Assembly (NCBI GenBank): GCA_047975545.1
Contig: JBKEDS010000053.1
Span: 1-38,981, forward strand
Source: JBKEDS01 sp047975545
Lineage (GTDB): Bacteria > Bacteroidota > Bacteroidia > Flavobacteriales > Flavobacteriaceae
Length of the DNA: 38,981 bases
Direction of reading: 5' to 3'
The position numbers and the translations under genes were made by a program. Shown here one piece after another: positions 17,067 to 24,946 of the stretch. The notes beneath the pieces are model-generated. The model was given only the letters and a program-made list of their open reading frames with translations, was not told the origin of the DNA and did not search any database. Within the stretch, counting starts at the first letter, position 1, and each line of letters begins with the position of its first letter.

Positions 17067-17873
17067 ATGCTGAAACTAAAACGCAACATAATTGTTTTGC
17101 TTGCAGGGCTTCTTTGCCTTAACCTATCGTTTGCGCAATTTAACATTCCCGATATTCCACAGGAACAAACCAGTGTTTACGATTATGTGAATTTATTATC
17201 CTTGTCGCAAAAAGAAACTTTGGAGCGTAAGCTGATAAAATATTCCGACACCACTTCAACCCAAATCGTGGTAGCCATAATAGGTTCTACCAATGGCGAA
17301 AATATTGGGCTTTTAGCACCGCGTTGGGGCCAAAAATGGGGCGTTGGCCAAACCAAGGAGGACAATGGCGTTTTTATATTACTGGCCTTAAACGACAAAA
17401 AAATTTGGATTTCGCCCGGCTATGGCGTGGAAGATAGATTAACCGCCGGAATTGTTGGCGAAATTACCCGAAACATCATCATTCCCGAATTTAAAAACGG
17501 TAATTACTACCAAGGGCTAAATTTAGGGGTCGATGCCGTTTTTCAGGTTTTAAACGGGGCTTACCAAGGTACTCGGCAAACCGATACACAGGGTATTCCC
17601 ATTGAGGTTATATTTCTGTTGTTTATTGTTTTCATTATCATTATAGCATCCATTTCAAGAAACAACCGCAACAATAATGGCAGCGGCGGCAACCGTGATT
17701 TCGATATTTGGGACACCATTATTTTAAGCAATATGGGGCGCGGCAGTTACGGTAGTTCGGGTGGTTGGGGCAGCGGCAGCTCCGGCGGCGGCGGTTTTTC
17801 GGGTGGAGGCGGCTTTGGTGGCGGTTTCGGCGGTGGCGGCTTTTCCGGTGGTGGTGCCGGTGGTAGTTGGTAA
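17067..17873 (+). CDS. TPM domain protein with membrane helix and Gly-rich tail (YgcG-like)
   Basis: This 268-residue protein has a signal peptide (MLKLKRNIIVLLAGLLCLNL, then FAQ) and a TPM domain at about 30-165 (VYDYVNLLSLSQKETLERKL, STQIVVAIIGSTNGENIG, DNGVFILLALNDKKIWISPG, YGVEDRLTAGIVGEI). A membrane helix follows at about 182-200 (IEVIFLLFIVFIIIIASIS), and the C-terminal tail is extremely rich in Gly and Ser. The TPM domain would face the periplasm and the tail the cytoplasm. The gene abuts the upstream TPM gene (TAA then ATG) and is the last in the run that begins with the M23 peptidase. Confidence 0.92.
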   Translation: MLKLKRNIIVLLAGLLCLNLSFAQFNIPDIPQEQTSVYDYVNLLSLSQKETLERKLIKYSDTTSTQIVVAIIGSTNGENIGLLAPRWGQKWGVGQTKEDNGVFILLALNDKKIWISPGYGVEDRLTAGIVGEITRNIIIPEFKNGNYYQGLNLGVDAVFQVLNGAYQGTRQTDTQGIPIEVIFLLFIVFIIIIASISRNNRNNNGSGGNRDFDIWDTIILSNMGRGSYGSSGGWGSGSSGGGGFSGGGGFGGGFGGGGFSGGGAGGSW

Positions 17874-17930
17874 GCGGATTTGCGATTTTGGGTTTACGGT
17901 TGCCTATTTTGCCAAACGAAGGGAATAACC

Positions 17931-18881
17931 CTATTTTTCATCTTTCAAAACCTTATCCAAAAAATCTACCGTGTACTTTAGTGTTGTTTCAAACCAAGGG
18001 TGCATAAGCCAAAACGAATGTGGGCTGCCATCAAGTGTATGTGTTTCGTTATAAATACCATACTGGTTTAAAATAGTAAGCATGTCGTCCCTCCCGGCAT
18101 GAAAACGCGGTTTCGAACTGTTTATAAACAGTATTGGCGGCGAGGTGTTGCTAACGTATTCCAGGGGCGAAGCTTCTTTCCAGTTTTTATAATTGCTTTT
18201 TTTAGGACCGTTTAGCCAAATGCCCGCCATGACCCCTTCGGCATTTGCTTCGGGGTGGATAAAGGATACAATACCATCTACATTTACAATGGCCTGAACT
18301 TTATTTGATATTTTTTTGTCGATATGATATAAAGGTAAATTGGGTGTTACGCCAATAAGCGTAGCCAGTTGGGCACCTGCCGAAGCTCCTAAAACAGCAA
18401 TTTTATCAGGGTTTATGTTGTACTTTTTGGCATGCTTTTTCACCCAAATAACAGCAGCTTTTAAATCGTTTACGGCTGCCGGATAGGTGGCCTCAAAACC
18501 AAGGCGGTATGCAACCGAAATACCCACATAACCGTTTAAGGCCAAATATTGCCCCATAACACGCTCGTTTTCCTTACTGCCAACCAGCCAACCACCGCCA
18601 TGGATAAGCAGTACGGCCGGATAAGTTGTTTTTTTGTTCTCGGATTTAGGTGCGTAAATATCTAATTTTAGTTTGGAAGTTTTGGTTCTTTTGTAAACTA
18701 CATCTTCGTTGTATTTAATATTAGCCGAAACCAACGGTTCGATTGGCACAATTTCAGGATAATACTTTTTTAATTTCTCGTAAGTACTTGCAATTGTGTA
18801 GGGTTTGTAATCTCCTCTTTTTTGGGCGAAGACAGATGTTGCGAAAAGAATGGATATGGCTAAAAACAGAAGTGCTTTCAT
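17931..18881 (-). CDS. Secreted alpha/beta hydrolase, BD-FAE-like esterase
   Basis: This 316-residue protein has a signal peptide (MKALLFLAISILFATSVFAQ). Its alpha/beta-hydrolase fold shows an oxyanion-hole motif (LLIHGGGWLVGSKEN), the nucleophile elbow AVLGASAGAQLA, an acid-loop region SKPRFHAGRDDM and the His region LDGSPHSFWLMHPWFE. The HGGGW start and the PAAVNDLKAAVIWVKKHAKK helix match BD-FAE/acetylxylan-esterase-like enzymes. As the last gene of the leftward PUL arm (52 nt after GH28), it may remove acetyl or other ester groups from pectin fragments; that substrate is inferred. A family member acting on another ester is possible. Confidence 0.85.
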   Translation of the reverse strand: MKALLFLAISILFATSVFAQKRGDYKPYTIASTYEKLKKYYPEIVPIEPLVSANIKYNEDVVYKRTKTSKLKLDIYAPKSENKKTTYPAVLLIHGGGWLVGSKENERVMGQYLALNGYVGISVAYRLGFEATYPAAVNDLKAAVIWVKKHAKKYNINPDKIAVLGASAGAQLATLIGVTPNLPLYHIDKKISNKVQAIVNVDGIVSFIHPEANAEGVMAGIWLNGPKKSNYKNWKEASPLEYVSNTSPPILFINSSKPRFHAGRDDMLTILNQYGIYNETHTLDGSPHSFWLMHPWFETTLKYTVDFLDKVLKDEK

Positions 18882-18933
18882 GATTTTTAAGGATAATATC
18901 TTTTCTTTGAATTGTGCTTTATCTGTATTGTGC

Positions 18934-20622
18934 TTACTTGATTATCACAGCTTTTTTGCCAACTTTTTCACCTAAAGTAATTTGTTGCCGAATATTAGAA
19001 ACATTGCGTTTACTAAATTGGATATTTTTACTTTTCTCACCCAAAATTTTTATTGGCAATTTACTTTCCGAAAAAGAAAAACCATCAGCCAAAATATTTT
19101 TGCTATTATAAATGGTTAAGGCATAATCGTTTGAGGCAATAATTTTAACGTTCAATAAAGAAATACCGTCTGCATCTATTGCCGTAATCCCTTTTTTAGT
19201 TTCAAAAACGGCATTTTCTATGGATACGTTTTTTAGGCTCATTTCGGGCAACCCCATTAAAAACACAGCGGTTTCGGAGTTTGAAACCGCAATGTTTTTC
19301 ATGAAAATATTTTTAAATGAAGGGGTTTCTTCCGTTATGGGCATTAAGGTTTCGTCCCGTTTTTCGTCTTCGGCATTTTGGTCTTCTTCCAAAACGGGCG
19401 AATTGCCTCCGTAAAACATATTAAACCTAATGGCTTCGGTTGGAATATCTATCATATTTATGTTGGAAATATAAATATTTTCTACAATACCTCCCCGACC
19501 TCGGGTACTTTTAAACCTTAACCCCACATCGGTACCCAAAAAGGTGCAGTTGGAAACGTGAACGTTTTTAACCCCACCGGACATTTCGCTACCAATAACA
19601 AATCCGCCGTGCGCATGGTACACCACATTGTTTTTTACAATTACGTTTTCGGTTGGCATACCCCTATCCCGACCGTCTTTATCCTTTCCTGATTTAAAAC
19701 AAATAGCGTCGTCGCCAACATCGAAAATGTTATTGTAAATGAGTACGTTTTTACAGGATTCCAAATCCAATCCATCACCGTTTTGCGAATACCATGGATT
19801 TCTAACGTTTAGGTTTCTAATAACAATATCCTCGCTCATTAACGGGTGAAGGTTCCATGCCGGGGAATTTTGAAATGTGGGGCCATCCAATAAAATACGT
19901 TTGCTGTTAACGAGGCTTACCATAACCGGACGCAAAAAATCTTTTACCTCAAGCAATTGGCCTTCGTTAATTAAATCGGGGACGTTAAAGTTAGTGGTAC
20001 TCTCGTAACCTTTTTTTGCACTCTCCGAAGGGAACCAAATGCGTTTGTCTTTTGAAAGCACTCCTCCGGAATTCACTAATTTTTTCCACTGGCTATTGGT
20101 CATTTTAGAGGCTTTTACGGGACGCCAAGCATCGCCATTGCCATCAATAATACCTTGTCCGGTTATGGCTATGTTTTCCACATTGTTAGCTGTAATGGGC
20201 GAAGTACAGCGTACGGTATTAAGCCCCTCGAAACTGGTTTTTATAATGGGATAGTCGTTAAAATCGGCACTAAAAAAAATAACCGCACCTGCCTGCAAAT
20301 GGAGATTGATGTTGCTTTTAAATATTATGGGGCCAGTAAGCCAAATGCCCCGGGGCACGGTTACAGTACCGCCTCCTTTTGCATTAACATGGCTTATAGC
20401 TTGTTCAAAAGCTTTGGTGTTTTTTATTAATCCATTGGGTATTGCCCCAAAATCTTCAATATTTATAGTATAATCCGGGAATTGCGTTGGTTTTACTTGT
20501 GGCATAGAAAATTCTAAGCCCTCATAAATGTTCTGTTCTGTAATATCGTTTTGCGCACTTAATAACGAGGAGCAAAAAAGGATTAATAAAATTAGTTTTT
20601 TTACGATTGCTAACGGTTTCAT
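18934..20622 (-). CDS. GH28 polygalacturonase-like glycosidase, periplasmic type
   Basis: This 562-residue protein has a signal peptide (VKKLILLILFCSSLLSAQ) and a right-handed beta-helix. GH28 active-site blocks are present in order: NPWYSQNGDGLDLESCKN (first Asp), FDVGDDAICFKSGKD (Asp pair), YHAHGGFVIGSEMSGG (His) and VGLRFKSTRGRGGIVE (Arg/Lys substrate site). The N-terminal INIEDFGAIPNGLIKNTKAF and VTVPRGIWLTGPI motifs are typical of the GH28 start. It hydrolyses alpha-1,4-galacturonosyl links or releases terminal units; exo or endo action cannot be decided. There is no lipobox, so it is probably periplasmic. It lies in a tight run, 11 nt after the GH43 gene. Confidence 0.93.
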   Translation of the reverse strand: MKPLAIVKKLILLILFCSSLLSAQNDITEQNIYEGLEFSMPQVKPTQFPDYTINIEDFGAIPNGLIKNTKAFEQAISHVNAKGGGTVTVPRGIWLTGPIIFKSNINLHLQAGAVIFFSADFNDYPIIKTSFEGLNTVRCTSPITANNVENIAITGQGIIDGNGDAWRPVKASKMTNSQWKKLVNSGGVLSKDKRIWFPSESAKKGYESTTNFNVPDLINEGQLLEVKDFLRPVMVSLVNSKRILLDGPTFQNSPAWNLHPLMSEDIVIRNLNVRNPWYSQNGDGLDLESCKNVLIYNNIFDVGDDAICFKSGKDKDGRDRGMPTENVIVKNNVVYHAHGGFVIGSEMSGGVKNVHVSNCTFLGTDVGLRFKSTRGRGGIVENIYISNINMIDIPTEAIRFNMFYGGNSPVLEEDQNAEDEKRDETLMPITEETPSFKNIFMKNIAVSNSETAVFLMGLPEMSLKNVSIENAVFETKKGITAIDADGISLLNVKIIASNDYALTIYNSKNILADGFSFSESKLPIKILGEKSKNIQFSKRNVSNIRQQITLGEKVGKKAVIIK

Positions 20623-20633
20623 TTTAGGAATGT

Positions 20634-22265
20634 TTAAGGTTTGTTTATTTCAAAAAAGTCGAAATCGGCATAGCCACCACGTTTTGCTTCTTGTGTGCTA
20701 ATACTAAACAGGCCGAGTTTTGCGCCTATCCATTTACCCTCCCTTGCTTTAAACGGTTTTCCTATATTTTTGTAATTTTTGCCGTTTTCGGAATAGCTAA
20801 ACTGGCATATTGCGTTTGGAGCGGTAACGTCGACCTTAAAATATACCGTATTCGATTTAATACGTTTTTCCATAATGGTTTTTTCTTCGGCTCCATCAAC
20901 GGCATTAACGGCTTCAGTTTGTTTTATAAAATAACCGCTTTGATTGTGCGATATGCTAAGGGTGGCATAATCCATGCCCATAATTACCAACCCTGCGGTT
21001 TTGCCTTTATTGGCCTCTTCTGGAATTAATGTAACTTTTGTTTTGGCTGAAAAATTAGGCGCCGGAAATTTTTGAAGCAACAGGTTGGGTACCGACCAAA
21101 GGTTTTTTGCCGTTTCCGGGACTTTTATAGAAAACAACCTTAAATAATCGTTTCCCGGCAGTTTGGCATGCCAAACAACATTGGGGTTTGCCTGCCATTG
21201 CCATTGCAGCCCTATGTTAAACCCTTTAAAATTATCGCTTTCGGCTAAGGTTACTATTGGGTATATTTTTCCAACGTTTGGTTTTTTATGCTTGGCAACA
21301 GGCTCGCCAATACCATTTTTATCAAAATCCTCGCCCATAACGGGCCAATCGGTTTTCCAACGCATAGGTTGTAGGTGAACGATACGCCCATAAGGACCAG
21401 CATCCTGAAAATGATAAAACCACGACTCGCCATTGGGGGTGTCGACCCATGCGCCTTGGTGTGGGCCGTTTATTTTGGTACTGCCTTGCTCTAAAACTAC
21501 TTTTTCTTCATAGGGGCCGTAAATATTTTTGGAACGCAATATAAGCTGCCAACCGGTAGCAACGCCACCAGCAGGCGCAAAAATGTAATAGTAACCGTTG
21601 CGCTTGTAAAATTTTGAACCTTCAACCGTTTTGTGGTTGTCGTGGCCATCGAACACATGAATACCCGGATCCAGCACTTTTGTACCTTCGGGATTCATTT
21701 TGTTTACCGATAGTAGGCTTTTTACCCCGGCACGGCTTCCGGCATAAGCATGAACCAAGTAGGCATCGCCGTTATCATCGAATAACGGACAGGCATCTAT
21801 CAGCCCTTTGCCTTCCATAACCAATACTGGTGCGTCCCATTTACCGTAAGGGTCTTTGGTTTTTACCATATAAATACCAAAATCGGGATCGCCCCAATAT
21901 ATGTATATTTCACCTTTGTGATACCGAATAGCGGGCGCCCAAACGCCGTTACCGTGCTGCGGCACATTAAAAACATCCAACGGTACCTGAAGTGGCAGCG
22001 CATGGTTTATTAACGTCCAGTTTACCATATCTTTCGAGTGCAAAATGGGCAAGCCCGGAGTGGCGTTGAAACTGGAGGCTGTCATATAATAATCGTTTTC
22101 AACGCGCACAACATCGGGATCGGAATAATCGGCGTAAATAATGGGGTTTTTATAAGTACCATCGCCATTATCGGCCACCCAAACCGACGAAACGTAGGGT
22201 GTATTTTGCGCCCATAAACCAAATGTAAATGTTATTAATATTATTGTTGCAAGTCGGTTTTTCAT
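20634..22265 (-). CDS. GH43 family glycosidase with C-terminal beta-sandwich
   Basis: This 543-residue protein has a signal peptide (MKNRLATIILITFTFGLWAQ). The five-bladed propeller begins with NPIIYADYSDPDVVRVENDY, which holds the catalytic-base Asp. It continues with YYMTASSFNATPGLPILHSK and GVWAPAIRYHKGEIYIYWGD, then LIDACPLFDDNGDAYLVHAY and the acid region KTVEGSKFYKRNGYYYIFAP. A second domain (about 330-543) resembles the GH43 C-terminal sandwich. The pattern fits subfamily 12-like beta-xylosidase or arabinofuranosidase; subfamily is inferred. The ATG at 22265 is preferred to a TTG two codons upstream. In this PUL it may trim xylose or arabinose side chains of pectin. It starts 18 nt after the GH105 stop. 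Confidence 0.9.
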   Translation of the reverse strand: MKNRLATIILITFTFGLWAQNTPYVSSVWVADNGDGTYKNPIIYADYSDPDVVRVENDYYMTASSFNATPGLPILHSKDMVNWTLINHALPLQVPLDVFNVPQHGNGVWAPAIRYHKGEIYIYWGDPDFGIYMVKTKDPYGKWDAPVLVMEGKGLIDACPLFDDNGDAYLVHAYAGSRAGVKSLLSVNKMNPEGTKVLDPGIHVFDGHDNHKTVEGSKFYKRNGYYYIFAPAGGVATGWQLILRSKNIYGPYEEKVVLEQGSTKINGPHQGAWVDTPNGESWFYHFQDAGPYGRIVHLQPMRWKTDWPVMGEDFDKNGIGEPVAKHKKPNVGKIYPIVTLAESDNFKGFNIGLQWQWQANPNVVWHAKLPGNDYLRLFSIKVPETAKNLWSVPNLLLQKFPAPNFSAKTKVTLIPEEANKGKTAGLVIMGMDYATLSISHNQSGYFIKQTEAVNAVDGAEEKTIMEKRIKSNTVYFKVDVTAPNAICQFSYSENGKNYKNIGKPFKAREGKWIGAKLGLFSISTQEAKRGGYADFDFFEINKP

Positions 22266-22283
22266 TCCCAAACGGCATTCTTA

Positions 22284-23537
22284 TTATTGATTTAACTCGA
22301 TACTCGCCATAATAAACGGACCGGTACCCTTGGGGTCGTTCGCCCTAATTTTTTCACCTATATAATACTCGTAAGAGCCATCGCGATACGGATTGCCTCC
22401 CAATCCTGCCACGGCACAGCATTGGTTTAGGTTTACAACACCGTTGTCTTCAACCGTAACTAAACGTTCCAAAAGTCCGTTATACGCTTTTTTGGCAACG
22501 TTTAAATATGTTTCGGGTAAATAGCCCTTGCGAACACCTTTAGCAAAAGTGTAGGTGAACATAGAGGTTCCCGTGGCCTCAAGATAATTGCCGTCCCTGC
22601 TGCCTTGATCCAGTACTTGCCACCAAAGCCCCGTTGTTCCGTCCTGTACTTTGGTTACGGCTTCGGCGTATTGGTTTAGATAATTGATGATGCGCTCCCT
22701 TCCCGGATGGTTTTGGGGCAGGAAGTCCAACACATCCACCATGGCCATACCGTACCAGCCCATGCCCCTAGACCAGAAATGTTGCGAATTTCCAGTTGTT
22801 TTATTGGCCCATTTTTGCTCTTTACTTTCGTCCCAACCGTGATAAAGAAGTCCTGATTTTTCGTCACGACTGTGTTTTTGTATTAAATCGAATTGCAGCA
22901 CAACATGATTGTAAATGGCTTCCTTTTTAGCTTCGTCCGCAATATAGTCTTGGGCATACTTAATATGGAAGGGCTCGGCCATATAAAGCCCATCCAACCA
23001 CATTTGATAAGGATAAATACGCTTGTGCCAATAGCCGCCATCGGAAGTTTTGGGCTGGGTTTCCATTTGTTCGTCCAAGGTTTTCATGGCTGTTAGGAAG
23101 CGTTCCTCTTTAGTCTTAGGGTATAGATACAGTAAAACGTCGCCCGATTTAATCATGTCCAAGTTGTGTTTTTCAAGCGAATACGTTTTAATAATACCCG
23201 TGCTGTCGATTAACGCATTGGCATAGGCATAAATGTAATCGTAAAATTCATTGTTGTTGGTTTGTTCGTACACTTGTATACAAGCCGAAAGGACTAAGCC
23301 ATTGGTATAGCTCCAACGGGCTTTGTCTACAAAATCAAGCTTAGATGCCTCTGGGAAACGATAAATTTCCGACAGCATCATACGCTCGGACCATTTTAGG
23401 TTTTCGGGAACCGCTTTTTTGGTAATATTGGTGTTATCCGAAGTTGCTTGTTGTTGGCTGTCCTTGTTTTTACACGATGTAAAGCACAACCCTACTGTTA
23501 TTGTAAGTGCTGTAAAAAAAGTGGTGAAGGTTCTCAT
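22284..23537 (-). CDS. GH105 unsaturated (rhamno)galacturonyl hydrolase, lipoprotein
   Basis: This 417-residue protein has a lipoprotein signal (TITVGLCFTSCKNKDSQQ). Its alpha/alpha-barrel has the GH88/GH105 pattern: MIKSGDVLLYLYPKT, the catalytic Asp in IYPYQMWLDGLYMAEPFHI, then LLYHGWDESKEQKWA and SQHFWSRGMGWYGMAMVDVL. These enzymes hydrate and release the 4,5-unsaturated uronic acid left at the non-reducing end by pectate or rhamnogalacturonan lyases, so it acts after the PL1 enzyme of this locus. It sits 6 nt after the DUF4861 gene and before GH43. The Cys anchor suggests a periplasmic or outer-membrane location. Confidence 0.92.
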   Translation of the reverse strand: MRTFTTFFTALTITVGLCFTSCKNKDSQQQATSDNTNITKKAVPENLKWSERMMLSEIYRFPEASKLDFVDKARWSYTNGLVLSACIQVYEQTNNNEFYDYIYAYANALIDSTGIIKTYSLEKHNLDMIKSGDVLLYLYPKTKEERFLTAMKTLDEQMETQPKTSDGGYWHKRIYPYQMWLDGLYMAEPFHIKYAQDYIADEAKKEAIYNHVVLQFDLIQKHSRDEKSGLLYHGWDESKEQKWANKTTGNSQHFWSRGMGWYGMAMVDVLDFLPQNHPGRERIINYLNQYAEAVTKVQDGTTGLWWQVLDQGSRDGNYLEATGTSMFTYTFAKGVRKGYLPETYLNVAKKAYNGLLERLVTVEDNGVVNLNQCCAVAGLGGNPYRDGSYEYYIGEKIRANDPKGTGPFIMASIELNQ

Positions 23538-23543
23538 TTATTT

Positions 23544-24563
23544 TTAATTTAAAAAATCGTTTTGTTCTAATGCTTCCAACTTAGCGTCGATGTATTCCAA
23601 AAAGGCTTCTTTGGTTTTTATGCCGTTAGGCTCTTGTTCCCAAGCGCCCAAAAAGTAATATGTAATAGTTTTTGTGGTAGGTTTAAAAATTACCAAATTA
23701 TCATCTTTTCCTGCTTTTTGCTCGAAAACCTCATCTAATTTATAGAATAAAGCTAAGCCAAGGTTATCTGAAGGTTTAGCCAAACTTTGTTTTCCGTAAG
23801 AAGCAATTAAGCCCCATTTTTGCCCCGTTCTTTTAAAGCGAGGAATGTCTTTAGCTAAAACAACACCTGTACATAGGCCTTCTATTTCTTGCGATGGCGT
23901 AAGTTCGGCCTTGGTAAAACGATCGTTAGGGAAAATGGTGAGTCTTGCTTGCAGGTTTATGGTTTCGTTGCCCGATTTCCAGCCGTTGTATTGTATGGTG
24001 ATTGAAGAATTTTCGTTGGCGTTATCGACTTTAGCAAAAGTTTTTTCAACACTTTGAAAATGCACAACAGTATCGGCAACAACACGCCCAAATCCACCAA
24101 TTCCCATGGATTTCCCGGCTTTTAAAACATCTAATCCCCAGGGTGCCGGTTCGTGGTAGGAATCGAAACCGTCTTGGCCAACGTAGGGCAGCACTATGGA
24201 GTCGGTTTTTTTACCAAAGATGTCTATGGCGTTTCTCCAATCTAAATATAGACGATAACCTATTTGGGCATTTTCCCACCCAGGGCCTTCGTAACGAATA
24301 TAAAAGGAATGGTCGGTGTGTTCTTTTGGTAGTTGCAGTTCGGTAACATTTTTAAAGTGCGAGCCGTTAACGTATTTTCGGTCTTGCCATTGGCCACCTT
24401 CCTTAACCGAAATTTCAGCATAGGTTTTGCTCGTAATTTTTGGGATGGCTACTTTTTCGGCAACTGTTTTGGCTTCGGAAGCGGAAAATTCATCTTCTTT
24501 TTTATCATTTTTACATGATAAAAGGCTTAATGCTATAAAGGGTAATAAGGCTATTTTTTTCAC
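23544..24563 (-). CDS. DUF4861 lipoprotein of unknown function
   Basis: This 339-residue protein starts at GTG (MKKIALLPFIALSLLSCKND) with a clear lipobox LLSC followed by acidic residues, which in Bacteroidota often mark surface export. The body carries GQWQDRKYVNGSHFKNVTEL, YIRYEGPGWENAQIGYRLYL, DWRNAIDIFGKK, GQDGFDSYHEPAPWGLDVL and SMGIGGFGRV. I recognise these as the DUF4861 family, which recurs in pectin and related uronate PULs. The conserved Asp, His, Trp and Tyr residues suggest a carbohydrate-active enzyme, possibly acting on methylated or unsaturated uronates, but no activity is assigned. It is the first gene of the DUF4861-GH105-GH43-GH28-esterase run, with a 383-nt spacer upstream. 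Confidence 0.8.
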   Translation of the reverse strand: MKKIALLPFIALSLLSCKNDKKEDEFSASEAKTVAEKVAIPKITSKTYAEISVKEGGQWQDRKYVNGSHFKNVTELQLPKEHTDHSFYIRYEGPGWENAQIGYRLYLDWRNAIDIFGKKTDSIVLPYVGQDGFDSYHEPAPWGLDVLKAGKSMGIGGFGRVVADTVVHFQSVEKTFAKVDNANENSSITIQYNGWKSGNETINLQARLTIFPNDRFTKAELTPSQEIEGLCTGVVLAKDIPRFKRTGQKWGLIASYGKQSLAKPSDNLGLALFYKLDEVFEQKAGKDDNLVIFKPTTKTITYYFLGAWEQEPNGIKTKEAFLEYIDAKLEALEQNDFLN

Positions 24564-24946
24564 ACGAATAAATTTAAGTTAAATATTTGATTTTAAGTTT
24601 TTTAAACAACACGGTAAAAAGACCTAAAAGCTTACTGTCCGTTGCTTTTATTCATGACCTTTTGTGAAGGCCTTTACCTTGGCTTTGCTAAATCCCTCAA
24701 TGAGGGTTTCATCTATTTAAATTTTATCAAGAACCTATGGTTCAGTTATTTAATTATTTTGGCGGGTAATGGCTATTGTTTGCCAAATGCCCATTATGGG
24801 CTTTCATAAATAAGATAATTTAGTGTTTCATCAACTTTGATACTTTGTCTGGATATTGTTTCGTCGTTGTACCTCTTCCGCCATGACGCCATTGCGAGAA
24901 CAACGGAGGAAGCAATCTCATACAACAATTTTAGGTTGACACGACA
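24564..24946. other. 383-nt spacer between DUF4861 and GH28 lipoprotein genes
   Basis: No gene is seen on either strand. The spacer holds the dispersed repeat at 24885-24919 and a small hairpin (CCCTCAATGAGGG, 24694-24706). It should contain the promoter of the DUF4861 run, but I see no exact TTTG-N19-TAnnTTTG match and no AATCGATT palindrome, so that promoter is unassigned. Confidence 0.6.
24885..24919 (+). repeat. Dispersed short repeat, copy 2
   Basis: The plus strand reads GACGCCATTGCGAGAACAAC, then GGAGGAAGCAATCTC. It shares the CATTGCGAG and GAAGCAATC ends with the copy at 6260-6284. ATTGC and GCAAT can pair, so it is an imperfect palindrome. It lies 28 nt beyond the stop of the GH28 lipoprotein gene. 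Confidence 0.6.

Noticed and set aside
17920..17937. Short AGGG-AATAA-CCCT hairpin with T-run after the TPM operon
   Set aside because: The stem has only four pairs and overlaps the end of the convergent esterase gene. It is too weak to call a terminator.
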